A stretch of DNA of 50,620 nt from an uncultured Alphaproteobacteria bacterium (GTDB taxonomy: Bacteria; Pseudomonadota; Alphaproteobacteria; RF32; CAG-239), in NCBI GenBank assembly GCA_944391335.1, contig CALXTF010000008.1, positions 1-50,620 of the forward strand. The letters run 5' to 3'. Shown here in pieces: positions 16,809 to 25,906 of this stretch. The notes beneath the pieces were generated by a model, which saw only the letters and a list, made by a program, of their open reading frames with translations, was not told the DNA's origin and did no database searches. Position 1 is the first letter of the stretch, and each line of letters begins with the position of its first letter. The position numbers and the translations under genes are program-made.

Positions 16809-17471
16809 ATGAAAAAACTCATAGTTGGAATATTACTTACTTCTCTATTGACCGTCACAAAGGCGTATGCGGATTTTGAGTTTATCGAAACAACACTTGG
16901 TAAAGTGGAAGATATACAAAAAAAAGCTCAAAATGTGCAAGAAAAATTAAAAAAAATTGAAGCTCAAATTAATGCCTTGCGGCAGGGAGATTTCGGTCCG
17001 CTTGAAGAATTGGTTAGTGGTATAACTAATGAAGTAAAAGTTGATGTGAAAATGTTAAATCCTCTTTCGGAAAAAGCCGGAGACAATCAAGGAATGGAAG
17101 ATGCTTTTGAAGAAAATTTAATTCCGCAATATACGGATGAAAATCAAGATGAAACATATCTAGCTTATCAAGAAACAATTAACGCCACATATAGGGAAAA
17201 TCTCGCCCGTTTATATGCATACGCCTTGACGTTGCGGACGAATATGGAAAAGACGCGTCAAGAAAATAGTTCGGACGATGAACCGGCAAATGCCGATGAT
17301 AGTCGGGAAATTTTACAAAAACACGCCACCAAAGAAGCAACCGAAAATGCTCGGCGAATGGCGCATATATGGGATATGCAATCCTCTATACTTGAATTGT
17401 ATATATTTGAAATATCAAAAAATTTGAGTAATAGTGTTGATGAAGAAGAAACAGGAGAAAACGGAATATGA
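16809..17471 (+). CDS. Secreted helical protein in the VirB5 position (paralogue 2)
   Basis: This 220-residue protein starts at ATG 16809, two bases after the previous stop, so the genes are coupled. The signal peptide ends near KAYAD. The mature protein starts with FEFIETTLGKVEDIQ and a coiled coil (~30-65), then GDFGPLEELVSGITNE. A helical domain with AYQETINATYRENLARLYAY and REILQKHATKEATENARRMA follows. It ends with MQSSILELYIFEISKNL, which parallels the Ser/Gln/Ile-rich terminal helix of the preceding gene. Its size and all-helical character are the closest of the four to ordinary VirB5 (~220 residues). VirB5 assignment is plausible but not certain. Confidence 0.55.
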   Translation: MKKLIVGILLTSLLTVTKAYADFEFIETTLGKVEDIQKKAQNVQEKLKKIEAQINALRQGDFGPLEELVSGITNEVKVDVKMLNPLSEKAGDNQGMEDAFEENLIPQYTDENQDETYLAYQETINATYRENLARLYAYALTLRTNMEKTRQENSSDDEPANADDSREILQKHATKEATENARRMAHIWDMQSSILELYIFEISKNLSNSVDEEETGENGI

Positions 17472-18664
17472 AAAAAAATATCCACATTTTCTTGTCAATG
17501 TTAATTATGTTATTGCCGTTTTCGGCAAAATCTTTCATGCTGCCGCCTTTTAAATTAGACATTAGTGTTATTGGCAGCGAGATTACCTCTTATGTTAATA
17601 CAGCCTCATCAACAGCCAGTAAATATATTCAACAATCCTCTATTGTGCAAACAGCCATATCTTATGGACAGGGAGCCAAAGAAGCGTATGAATTTTCTCA
17701 AAATATGCTTAATCAATTTAAGAATACGGATTTAACCAATTTAGGCGATACGCTCAATCAGATGAGTGAAGTTGAAAATCAACAGATTCAGTCAAAAGTA
17801 GAAGCGGCAATGGAAACAGCCACATTATCAGAAGAAACAAATGCAAAAATTCAAGAAATTGATGAAAATATCAGCGAGTTGAGAAAAAAAATTATAGAAA
17901 ATCCCGAAGATTTTGAGGAATACCAACAAAAAATTGATGAGTATGAAGAGGAAAAAACCAAACTTTCACAAGATTTAATAGATCAAACAAATGAAATCAA
18001 TGCCGAAGTAACGGATCAAATTAATAAATTAAGTTCACAAGTAAGCGATTTGAAAGGAAAAGCGCAAGGCTTAGTTTCATCAATTATAGGTATATCAGCG
18101 GATTATGATTCAACGGAAGATTTGAATAAAGCGGCGGAAACCTTGTTACCGGGGGAAGATGTTGAATTAAATCAAAAAGTCGTTGAAGCATATGTTTCTC
18201 AATATAAAACCTCATATTATCAAACATTGGTTAAAGCAGTCGGTCGGTCGACTTTGCTTAAATCAACTTTATCAGAAGATAATGAAAAAGCTTCGGATGA
18301 AAAAGTTTCAAGTGCCGAATTGGAAAGCTTAAGCGGTGCAGTTGGTACGGTTGTAAAAACAAAAGCGCAAAATATCAAAGCGTTTTTGAATTTTACGGAA
18401 TTACTGCTGCAAAAAATACAATTGGATATAGCCAAAGATTTGGCTACGGAAAATTTTGGTTCGTCAAATGCGCAACAAGCGGCAGGAGCCTTCAATCTGG
18501 ATAATTATCGTTATATACCGCCGGAAGATACAAAAGAGGAGACCTCTGACGTAGAAGAATCGGAAGAATTAGACAAGCTTGATGAAGAAATCACATCAAC
18601 AAGTGGAGCTATTTTTACCGAAGGAGCGGATAATTTAACGACTTCGGATGGTGAAGGCGGTTAA
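17468..18664 (+). CDS. Secreted coiled-coil protein in the VirB5 position (paralogue 3)
   Basis: This 398-residue protein starts at ATG 17468 and overlaps the previous stop by 4 bp. The signal peptide ends near SAKSF, followed by MLPPFKLDISVIGSEI. Residues ~30-80 and ~95-210 are predicted helical or coiled coil, with heptad-like KIQEIDENISELRKKII and EEEKTKLSQDLIDQTNEI. A C-terminal helical domain (~235-355) contains QYKTSYYQTLVKAVGRSTLL and FLNFTELLLQKIQLDIAKDL, and the last 45 residues are acidic. The layout (export signal, coiled coil, helical C-domain) repeats that of its neighbours. No enzyme motif is seen. Confidence 0.5.
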   Translation: MKKNIHIFLSMLIMLLPFSAKSFMLPPFKLDISVIGSEITSYVNTASSTASKYIQQSSIVQTAISYGQGAKEAYEFSQNMLNQFKNTDLTNLGDTLNQMSEVENQQIQSKVEAAMETATLSEETNAKIQEIDENISELRKKIIENPEDFEEYQQKIDEYEEEKTKLSQDLIDQTNEINAEVTDQINKLSSQVSDLKGKAQGLVSSIIGISADYDSTEDLNKAAETLLPGEDVELNQKVVEAYVSQYKTSYYQTLVKAVGRSTLLKSTLSEDNEKASDEKVSSAELESLSGAVGTVVKTKAQNIKAFLNFTELLLQKIQLDIAKDLATENFGSSNAQQAAGAFNLDNYRYIPPEDTKEETSDVEESEELDKLDEEITSTSGAIFTEGADNLTTSDGEGG

Positions 18665-18692
18665 ACAGCAACAAAATCTTGGAGTAGAAATA

Positions 18693-21600
18693 ATGAAAAA
18701 GAAAAAAAGTTATTATCTTGATTTTGGTGTATTGATAATAGGAGCAATGCTTCTATTAAGTTTCCCTGCGCGAGCGCAATTGGTGGCAGGCGTGTCTTTT
18801 GATTTTTTAGGAGATGCCGCCGCGGCAGTTACTCCGGTTTTGGAACAAATACAAACAGCAACCGATGAAGCGGTTAAATATGCTAAAGAGCAAGTCAGCC
18901 AACTTAAAGCACTTCTTAGCTCCTATTTTACGAAAAGAAATAATGTTGCCGAAAAAGTTCCGGGAACAAAAAGTTTTGATGAGGACAGTTCGGTAGATAT
19001 ATATAATCCGGAAGCCGTACAATCCGCTATTAATGAATTATTTTTACAATATCCTTCAAATGACGCTTTAGATAAAATAGCATATGAAAAAGAAGCGCAA
19101 GAATTTTATTACGACACAATGATAGAAGTTCAAACCGCGGCTAAAAAATTAGAAGAAAAACTTAATGATTTACGGACAGAAATAGATAATTTTGAAAATG
19201 AAGCTATTTCTCCCACAGGAGGCGGTGACGGAGCCATGTCATCTTCGGATGAGAACGGTAACTATTATAATCTTTATTTGGTTCATAAGAAATTTAACGA
19301 TGTGTTAAAAATAACAGAAGAAGTGATGGCACTTTATTCGCAATATTATGTTGCTCACGCAATATATAGAAAAGTGGTTTTACCAGCTTCTTATGAGGGG
19401 GAAAGTGAAGATATGGCTTCAGCCGCATCGATTCGAGTTTTTAATAGTAATATGGCTTTTGCACAATTTATTTATACAAATGAAGACACAGCAACAGACA
19501 CTTCTTCAACTTTACAAACAACACAATCGCAAACGAGTTCAAGTAAAGTGCAATTTTCAGTTCCGGCAGCTCCCAAAGTAAATTCTTTATATGCCGATAG
19601 TAAAGAAGAAAGAGAAGCTATAGGAAAAATATCATCAGCACAAAAACTATTAAATAAAGCATTAAATGCGCATAACGCGATTCGTTTATTGCCTTCATAT
19701 CGGAATATTTTTAAGCAATATGATATGTTTAAGCAGCTGCACGCTAAGGCTGTTGAAGCAGTTGTAACTTCGGATCAATGCGTTTTGGATTATCTTGGCA
19801 GACATTACAATCAGCCGGAAAAAGTATGGTATGGATTATCGGCAGCCCCCTCAAATCCCATAGATTATGATAACAGAAGAGGCCTTTCTGGTTGGGCTGT
19901 TGCCGCTTTTCAAGTGGCAAATGCCGATAAAAGCGCAGGTTTAGATACAGATTCGTTTGCCACAATAGATTATGAAACAAATTCGGATAGTACTTCATTA
20001 GATGATATAAATAAAGTAAGTGAGCAAGTTGCCTTAAAAGATGAGGGAGATGCTTTGGCAACTCCCAGTCAAGAAGAAGCATTTTCAGAGTCGGTAAGAG
20101 AGGTGGAACTTGTCGTATGGCAAATAGGCGCGCAAGCGGCTAAAATACTGGCGGAAGATCAATATTCCGCTTCTCCCGTATACGGTCAGGCAACTAATCC
20201 TTATCCTTTGTGGCAGGATCAAAAAAACTTTTATAATCAATATATTGATGGTAAATATGAAAATATGAAAATATATATCCGCAACCTCAATTTAACGGAT
20301 GTTGCATTAAAAATAGCGGAAATTATTACAGATATTCAAAAAGATAGTGAAACCAAGACTTCTATTGAACGAGGTTTACAGAAATTATCCTCATATCTCG
20401 GTCAAACGGAAACCAATAATGGTATAAATATTGTTGAACAAAAACAAACTGCGCTTTCTCAATTGGATAAAGAAGAAGAACAAGCTTTGTCATCTTATCA
20501 AAATACTAAAGAAAATTTACAGGCTCAATTAGATGAAGTCGCAGCCAAAATAAGTGAATTAAGTGATGAAATAAGTTTGGCCGATTCCGAAGCATCAACC
20601 GGAAAAGCTCAAGTGGAAAGTTCATATAATAATATGCAGCTGATGAATAAAAGAAATACAGCTTCAGGTTCGACTTTGTATGCGATGAACCAACAAGATT
20701 TTGCTTCAGGGGAACAACAAGCTATAAGTAATACGGCACAAGCTTCAAAATTACGGCAACAATTAGCCGAATATGAACAGATACGTGATCAATTAAAGGA
20801 GCAAATAGAAGCCTTGGATAAAAAAATATCGTTAATAAAAGAAGATTATCTAAACCGAAAATCAATAGCTGAAGCCGAATATGATGCAAAATTACAAACA
20901 GTTTCAACAAAAGTTGAAGAACCGACGTTAATGGCGGTTGTTAAACAATTATCCTTAGGAAGCATAGGTTTAAATAATGTCGTGTCACAGGCAGACAATA
21001 TGATTTCAGAAGCAAAAGATTATGTTGTTGATTTAATAGAAGAAGCGCGTATGGATATGTATTCTTTAGGGGATGGATTATACGATCCACAAAATAACGG
21101 CGTTGTGGTTAAAAGACACAAGGAATTACTTGATAATATAAAGGATTTGCCGAAGAATCAATTTAAGCATACGGCAATTTTATCAGCAGGTCAATTTGGT
21201 GCTACATCAATAGTTTCATTATTATCAAGTGCCTTTTATTCGACAATTGCTAAAGATATATGTAGTAGTGTATCCTGTGAATCAGGGGATGAAAATTATT
21301 TTGTCGGAGCCACGGCGAAAAAACGAGATTTTGCAGCACCTAAAAAACCGGATTTTGAACATTATCCTTCTCCACGCGATATCATACATTTTGATATCAC
21401 CGATTATAAAAATATAGATAAAACTAATGATGGAATTGTAACTAAATCATCTTTTCTTGAATATGGAGGAGAAATCCCCAATATATGGCGTCAAATGCTT
21501 TCAGATGATGCATTTGTAGAAAGAGGATTAAATTTAGCTGCACTTCTTGAACAAGGAGGAGAAGACCTCTATTTTATAAGAGGAACACAATATCCTTGCC

Positions 21601-22457
21601 GTATAGGAAAATATGTAATAGATGTTAATAAGAAACGATATGGCAGTCAATATATGATAAGTTCTTCAATATCTACCAAATATCCAAAATGTAATGATAT
21701 TACTCTATATGGCAATAAATATTATACAATTGAAGATCTTGAACTAGATAAAAGTGTTACGGCAATAGAACAAAAAACCGTTCCGCAAATAACTCCAAGC
21801 GAATTAGGAACATTATTGATTTACAGTAATCAACAATTGCGATTTAATCCGACATCTTATGATGTTTATGAACGAATGTTAGAATTAGAAGAAGAAGCTC
21901 AAGAAGATGATAATTTTGATTATGAAGTAAGTGACAATGTCTATCAAAAAGCAATGTACGCCAATAATCAAATAGGTAATTTTTTACATTTTGTAGATAA
22001 AGAAAATAGTATACATAAAAATGTAGATGAATTAAAACTTAGTATAGACGACGCACGAACAACGATTAAAGAAATGTTGTCAGAAATGGGTTTTGAAATA
22101 TCGGATGACTTTGATCTTGCCAACGATAGCGAATATAACTATATCCGCAACAAATTACTTGAATATAAAAGTAATATGATAGGTCAAGCGGTATCACAAA
22201 TATCAGGAATTGATACTTCAAATGAAATAGTAAGAGAAAGATATAATAAGGTAAAGAACACTCGAGAAGCATTAATACAAGATAATGATGCGTTAATTAA
22301 TCTGAATAACTCAACACAAGCGGGAAGTTCTCTTAGCGAAGCCATACTTAGTGAAAAAGCTAATCAAGAAGTTATGGAAAAGACGCAAGATGAAGGTTTA
22401 TCAGCGATTCAAGAAGAAATAGACAACTATGAAAAACCCTTGTGTGTTGCATATTAA
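18693..22457 (+). CDS. Giant secreted coiled-coil protein in the VirB5 position (paralogue 4)
   Basis: This 1254-residue protein starts at ATG 18693, chosen because GGAG precedes it and a signal peptide ends near PARAQ; the frame is open 45 bp further upstream inside the previous gene. The N-terminal ~110 residues (FLGDAAAAVTPVLEQIQTA) resemble the N-termini of the three preceding genes. There are helical segments to ~500 and a long coiled coil at ~575-750 (EEEQALSSYQNTKENLQAQL and EQIRDQLKEQIEALDKKIS). A more globular part at ~760-1060 contains a CSSVSCESG Cys pair and YPCRIGKYVIDVNKKRYGSQ. A final helical stretch follows. At five times the usual VirB5 size it could span the periplasm or extend from the surface. 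The function is unknown. Confidence 0.5.
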   Translation: MKKKKSYYLDFGVLIIGAMLLLSFPARAQLVAGVSFDFLGDAAAAVTPVLEQIQTATDEAVKYAKEQVSQLKALLSSYFTKRNNVAEKVPGTKSFDEDSSVDIYNPEAVQSAINELFLQYPSNDALDKIAYEKEAQEFYYDTMIEVQTAAKKLEEKLNDLRTEIDNFENEAISPTGGGDGAMSSSDENGNYYNLYLVHKKFNDVLKITEEVMALYSQYYVAHAIYRKVVLPASYEGESEDMASAASIRVFNSNMAFAQFIYTNEDTATDTSSTLQTTQSQTSSSKVQFSVPAAPKVNSLYADSKEEREAIGKISSAQKLLNKALNAHNAIRLLPSYRNIFKQYDMFKQLHAKAVEAVVTSDQCVLDYLGRHYNQPEKVWYGLSAAPSNPIDYDNRRGLSGWAVAAFQVANADKSAGLDTDSFATIDYETNSDSTSLDDINKVSEQVALKDEGDALATPSQEEAFSESVREVELVVWQIGAQAAKILAEDQYSASPVYGQATNPYPLWQDQKNFYNQYIDGKYENMKIYIRNLNLTDVALKIAEIITDIQKDSETKTSIERGLQKLSSYLGQTETNNGINIVEQKQTALSQLDKEEEQALSSYQNTKENLQAQLDEVAAKISELSDEISLADSEASTGKAQVESSYNNMQLMNKRNTASGSTLYAMNQQDFASGEQQAISNTAQASKLRQQLAEYEQIRDQLKEQIEALDKKISLIKEDYLNRKSIAEAEYDAKLQTVSTKVEEPTLMAVVKQLSLGSIGLNNVVSQADNMISEAKDYVVDLIEEARMDMYSLGDGLYDPQNNGVVVKRHKELLDNIKDLPKNQFKHTAILSAGQFGATSIVSLLSSAFYSTIAKDICSSVSCESGDENYFVGATAKKRDFAAPKKPDFEHYPSPRDIIHFDITDYKNIDKTNDGIVTKSSFLEYGGEIPNIWRQMLSDDAFVERGLNLAALLEQGGEDLYFIRGTQYPCRIGKYVIDVNKKRYGSQYMISSSISTKYPKCNDITLYGNKYYTIEDLELDKSVTAIEQKTVPQITPSELGTLLIYSNQQLRFNPTSYDVYERMLELEEEAQEDDNFDYEVSDNVYQKAMYANNQIGNFLHFVDKENSIHKNVDELKLSIDDARTTIKEMLSEMGFEISDDFDLANDSEYNYIRNKLLEYKSNMIGQAVSQISGIDTSNEIVRERYNKVKNTREALIQDNDALINLNNSTQAGSSLSEAILSEKANQEVMEKTQDEGLSAIQEEIDNYEKPLCVAY

Positions 22458-22473
22458 AAGAAGAAAGTAAAAC

Positions 22474-23232
22474 ATGGATAATAAAGGAAATATTCTTGAA
22501 GGAAGTAAGATATTAGCCATTACGAACAAGAATGGAAAGAAATATAATTTTATAGGATCATATGAACAGGATAGTCGTGGAGCTAAAGCAACATACTATT
22601 TATGGCTTTCACGTCTTTTTATATTTACATCTGCAATTTCTTTGCTCTTATTTTTGGCGTCATCATTGGCATTATTTAATTTAGCACCGCGGGTAACAGT
22701 TGAACCCTTTTTAATAATCAACCAAAACGCTTCAGATGAAATAGTTCGATATGAACCAATAGCTAATGATATGGCATCTAAAAACATGATGATGGAAATT
22801 TTTGTTCGTCAATATGTTATATATAGGAATACAATTATTGATGATATGAGAGAAATGATGGTTCGATGGAATGCTGGAGGTATTGTAAATTATTTGTCAT
22901 CTCCCCTTGTTTTTAAGGAGTTTGAAGAATCAAAAGATCAAATACAGAAAAAAATTAGAGATGATAGAATCAGTCAAGAAGTTGAAATTATTTCTATTGG
23001 TCGAGTAGGAGGAGACAAAAGTCCTGTATGGAAAGTTGATTTTAAAACTTATGAGGTTGCCGCTAAACGGCGTAATGAACAAACTGGCGCATTATATTTG
23101 CGTGTAAAATATTGGACAGCGTCCGTTACATCATATTTTATTCCTGGACGAGAGTTTATGGGTCTCCGTCTACTTAATCCACTTGGCTTTACGGTTACCA
23201 GATACTCACAGAGTGAAGTTGAATTTTTGTAA
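22474..23232 (+). CDS. virB8: VirB8-like T4SS inner-membrane protein, copy 1
   Basis: This 252-residue bitopic protein has a ~45-residue cytoplasmic N-terminus, one membrane helix (~48-72) and a periplasmic NTF2-like VirB8 domain. Typical VirB8 features are the start of the domain (VEPFLIINQ), a VRQYVIYRN helix, the VRWNAGGIVNYLSSP segment, and the closing LNPLGFTVTRYSQSEVEF, which corresponds to the conserved NPxGF-V-Y motif. VirB8 nucleates the T4SS and links VirB3/4/6 with VirB9/10. The N-terminal cytoplasmic part contains NKNGKKYNFIGSYEQ. An AT-rich 117-bp gap with a promoter candidate follows. Confidence 0.88.
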   Translation: MDNKGNILEGSKILAITNKNGKKYNFIGSYEQDSRGAKATYYLWLSRLFIFTSAISLLLFLASSLALFNLAPRVTVEPFLIINQNASDEIVRYEPIANDMASKNMMMEIFVRQYVIYRNTIIDDMREMMVRWNAGGIVNYLSSPLVFKEFEESKDQIQKKIRDDRISQEVEIISIGRVGGDKSPVWKVDFKTYEVAAKRRNEQTGALYLRVKYWTASVTSYFIPGREFMGLRLLNPLGFTVTRYSQSEVEFL

Positions 23233-23245
23233 AAATTTTAATAAT

Positions 23246-23274
23246 TTGTAGATATAATTTATTCAATATATAGA
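23246..23274 (+). promoter_or_regulatory. Possible promoter before the virB7-virB11 group
   Basis: TTGTAG (23246-23251), a 17-bp spacer, and TATAGA (23269-23274) lie in the 117-bp gap after the first virB8. A weak A/T hairpin (ACTTTTTT with AAAAAAAAAGT near 23294) lies downstream. Because the whole gap is AT-rich, a chance match is possible. Confidence 0.35.
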
Positions 23275-23349
23275 TTATGTAAAAAATATTAGACTTTTTT
23301 AAAAAAAAAGTTTAACTTTAATCTATCTTTTATAAAAGAGGATATTCTA

Positions 23350-23538
23350 ATGTATAAAAATATAATGTTAGTTTTAATTTTAGTATTGTTATCGGCTTGC
23401 GGACTTTTCGGTTCATATTATGAACCAGAACCCGTAGGTATAGGTCGCGCGTCTGATGAGTTAAAAATGTCCCCATGCGCCTGTATGCAGCTTGATGTTC
23501 CATCAACATTACCTAATTGGTTTATTGAAACAATCTAG
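23350..23538 (+). CDS. virB7: VirB7-like small lipoprotein
   Basis: This 62-residue lipoprotein has a short hydrophobic signal and lipobox LLSAC (Cys17). The mature peptide is ~46 residues and contains EPEPVGIGRASDE and a Cys pair in MSPCACMQLD, ending PNWFIETI. VirB7 proteins are tiny outer-membrane lipoproteins that bind and stabilise VirB9, sometimes through a disulfide. Size, lipobox and position between the two virB8 genes and just before virB9 agree with this. AGAGGA lies upstream of ATG 23350. Confidence 0.7.
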   Translation: MYKNIMLVLILVLLSACGLFGSYYEPEPVGIGRASDELKMSPCACMQLDVPSTLPNWFIETI

Positions 23539-23552
23539 CGAAAGAATGTATC

Positions 23553-24278
23553 ATGGTTCAACATATAGCAGGGCATAAAGAAAATCAGAGACTTTTAACT
23601 GGTCGTACCACGCAGCGCGAGTCGTCAGCTTCTTCAGATGCTTTTGTTGCTAATGTCGCCGAAAAAAGATATTTATGGATAGCTCGTGCATTTGCTATTA
23701 TAACAGCAATCAGTTTATGTTGTAACTTAGTCTTGTTGTTGGCCATAGCACAAGTTATACCGCTATATCGTGTGGAGCCGTTTTTAGTTACTTTTCAAGA
23801 TAAGCAAGAACAAGTATATAATATTCAGCCCGTTGATAGAAAAATGGAAGACGAAAAAGAAATAACCGAAGTTTTTGTTCGTCAATATGTGTTGTTGCGT
23901 AGTTCGTTTAATTTAGATATTCCGGAAGTTGAAGCCCGTTGGCAACCTGGAGGAATAATAGAAGAAATGTCTAGTCCTGCTGTCTATAAAGATTTTATAG
24001 ATAATACCGCTAATCGAGCATTGGAATTAATTAGAACTCGCCAAATGGTCAGAGATGTTCGTATCATGACGGTTAATGAATTAGGTTCAGGGATATGGCA
24101 GGTTGAATATGAAACACGTGATATGTATCCAGATTCTGCAGCTCCGGAAATTAATTACTGGACAGCTAGCTTAAAAATAGGATATCGTAGTAAAAGAGTT
24201 AAATATAAGGAAAGATTAAAAAATCCAGTCGGCTTTACGGTTTACCAATACTCGCTGACGTATAACAAAGTGAAATAA
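23553..24278 (+). CDS. virB8: VirB8-like T4SS inner-membrane protein, copy 2
   Basis: This 241-residue paralogue of the first VirB8 has a cytoplasmic N-terminus (~1-43) rich in Ser/Arg and a membrane helix at ~45-68. The periplasmic domain starts at YRVEPFLVTFQ, with VRQYVLLRS, ARWQPGGIIEEMSSP and a closing LKNPVGFTVYQYS. Two VirB8 proteins in one system are known from the Rickettsiales rvh T4SS. The pair may form hetero-oligomers or serve alternate complexes. It lies 15 bp after the VirB7-like gene and 15 bp before virB9. Confidence 0.88.
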   Translation: MVQHIAGHKENQRLLTGRTTQRESSASSDAFVANVAEKRYLWIARAFAIITAISLCCNLVLLLAIAQVIPLYRVEPFLVTFQDKQEQVYNIQPVDRKMEDEKEITEVFVRQYVLLRSSFNLDIPEVEARWQPGGIIEEMSSPAVYKDFIDNTANRALELIRTRQMVRDVRIMTVNELGSGIWQVEYETRDMYPDSAAPEINYWTASLKIGYRSKRVKYKERLKNPVGFTVYQYSLTYNKVK

Positions 24279-24292
24279 GGTGGAAAAAGATA

Positions 24293-25906
24293 ATGTCATC
24301 AAAATTTATCAAAATAAATATCTTAAGTTTGTTTGCTATTACCCTTGCCACAGGAGCGGCAGCCCAAGTCACGCTTAATAATATGGATCAAAACGCGGAT
24401 CAATCACAGGGACAATATCAACCTATGGATATGGGATATGCAGGCTTTAATTCCTTAGGTATGATGCAAAGCGCATGGTTGGACCCTTTGCAAAATTTGG
24501 GAGAAGGACAAAGTAAACCGGCATATTCTAAATATTATTGGTCTCCAGATTTGGTTCTTCCATTGCGTTTACGAGAAGGGATGATTACTTTACTTAATTT
24601 TCCGGAATGGGAAATGATAGAAGATATTTATATTGGGGATAATGCAACATTTGATGGACAAATTTCCGGTCCTAACACCTTATTGCTTTATCCTCGTCAA
24701 GGAGCAAATGTCGGTGTTGATACAAATATTATCGTCTTTGGTCGTTCCGGCAACCGATATGTTTTTTATGTCCGTAGCGAAGGTATAAATACCGAGCGGT
24801 TGACAAATGCAATAGTTGATATTGAAGTAATTGATGGAAAAGGAAGTGGTACATTAGGAGGAGGCGGTTCATCTTCCGGACGGGTCAATGCAAGTAAATA
24901 TTATGGAAACGGAGGAAAATCCGTAGACTCAACCTTTACTAAACGATTCCAAAAGAATGATTGGATAAAAAGTATCCCACTTGATCCAGCCCAATTTCGT
25001 TTTGATATAGAAGTTTATGTGCCAAATCCAGAAGATGTTGTTATTGCACCGGAACGGGTCTGGCGAGATGATATTTTTACCTATATTGATTTAGGGGAAA
25101 AAGCCTTAAATATGACGCAACGTCCTATAGTCACGTTGATTGTGGAACAGGTTGAAGTCCCTGTCGGTTTTAGAACAAAAGGACCAAATAATCGCTTAAT
25201 TATCGTTGAAGCAATAGGTGATATGGTTCTGCGTAATGGAAAAAGAATCGTTTGCCTTAAAATGCGCCGATCAGATGAAATCGGGCTAGATAATATCAGT
25301 TATGCAGATGATATAACCGACAAAGAATGGGATGTTCCAGCTCCAATTCCACAAGGAAAACAAGCACAAGCAGGTTCGGCATCTTATCCGGAAGGATTTA
25401 CAAATGATGGTTTGATGGGACAAGTTGATATTAATGTCGGATCATCAGAGATGATTGTACCGGAATATGGTGAAGACCAACTTACCTTAAAATATGGTGC
25501 TAATAGTGGTATCGGATCAGGTATGGGAAATGGTGGAAATTTTGATTATTCTAAAATGCACCGAATTCAAAATACACAAAAATTTGATGCAGCTGCAAGT
25601 AATTTAGCTAATCAATATCGTTATGGTTCAGGTTTTTCAGATGCAAGCTCAAATATTTCAATAGAGCTAGGAACCGATGCTAATGTTGAAAATTTAGAAA
25701 ATTTATGGGATAAGTTATCTTCTAAATATTCTAAAATATTAAAGAACTATGATCCGTTTTTCTCAGTTGATGCTCCAGCAGATGGTCAAGGAAAAGAATT
25801 GTTCCATTTAAGAATAGGACCGGTTAAATCATTGGATGATGGCGATAATATCTGCAGCAAACTTGGAAGAAACGGCGTTTTTTGTAGTGTAGTCAGGACC
25901 CAATGA
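24293..25906 (+). CDS. virB9: VirB9-like outer-membrane core protein with C-terminal SPOR domain
   Basis: This 537-residue exported protein is about twice normal VirB9 length. After the signal peptide (ends near GAAAQ) and a Gln-rich linker, the VirB9 N-domain covers ~85-180 (GMITLLNFPEWEMIEDIYIG, then NRYVFYVRSEG). The C-domain covers ~255-330 (PERVWRDDIFTYIDLGEKAL, GFRTKGPNNRLIIVEAIG). A Gly/Asn-rich linker follows. Residues ~454-537 read as a complete SPOR domain: a first ISIELGTD strand, a helix with NLWDKLSSKY, the FFSVDAP segment, then FHLRIGPVKSLDDGDNICSK and a closing FCSVVRT strand. SPOR domains bind peptidoglycan strands lacking stem peptides. The stop overlaps the next start (ATGA). 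Confidence 0.85.
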   Translation: MSSKFIKINILSLFAITLATGAAAQVTLNNMDQNADQSQGQYQPMDMGYAGFNSLGMMQSAWLDPLQNLGEGQSKPAYSKYYWSPDLVLPLRLREGMITLLNFPEWEMIEDIYIGDNATFDGQISGPNTLLLYPRQGANVGVDTNIIVFGRSGNRYVFYVRSEGINTERLTNAIVDIEVIDGKGSGTLGGGGSSSGRVNASKYYGNGGKSVDSTFTKRFQKNDWIKSIPLDPAQFRFDIEVYVPNPEDVVIAPERVWRDDIFTYIDLGEKALNMTQRPIVTLIVEQVEVPVGFRTKGPNNRLIIVEAIGDMVLRNGKRIVCLKMRRSDEIGLDNISYADDITDKEWDVPAPIPQGKQAQAGSASYPEGFTNDGLMGQVDINVGSSEMIVPEYGEDQLTLKYGANSGIGSGMGNGGNFDYSKMHRIQNTQKFDAAASNLANQYRYGSGFSDASSNISIELGTDANVENLENLWDKLSSKYSKILKNYDPFFSVDAPADGQGKELFHLRIGPVKSLDDGDNICSKLGRNGVFCSVVRTQ

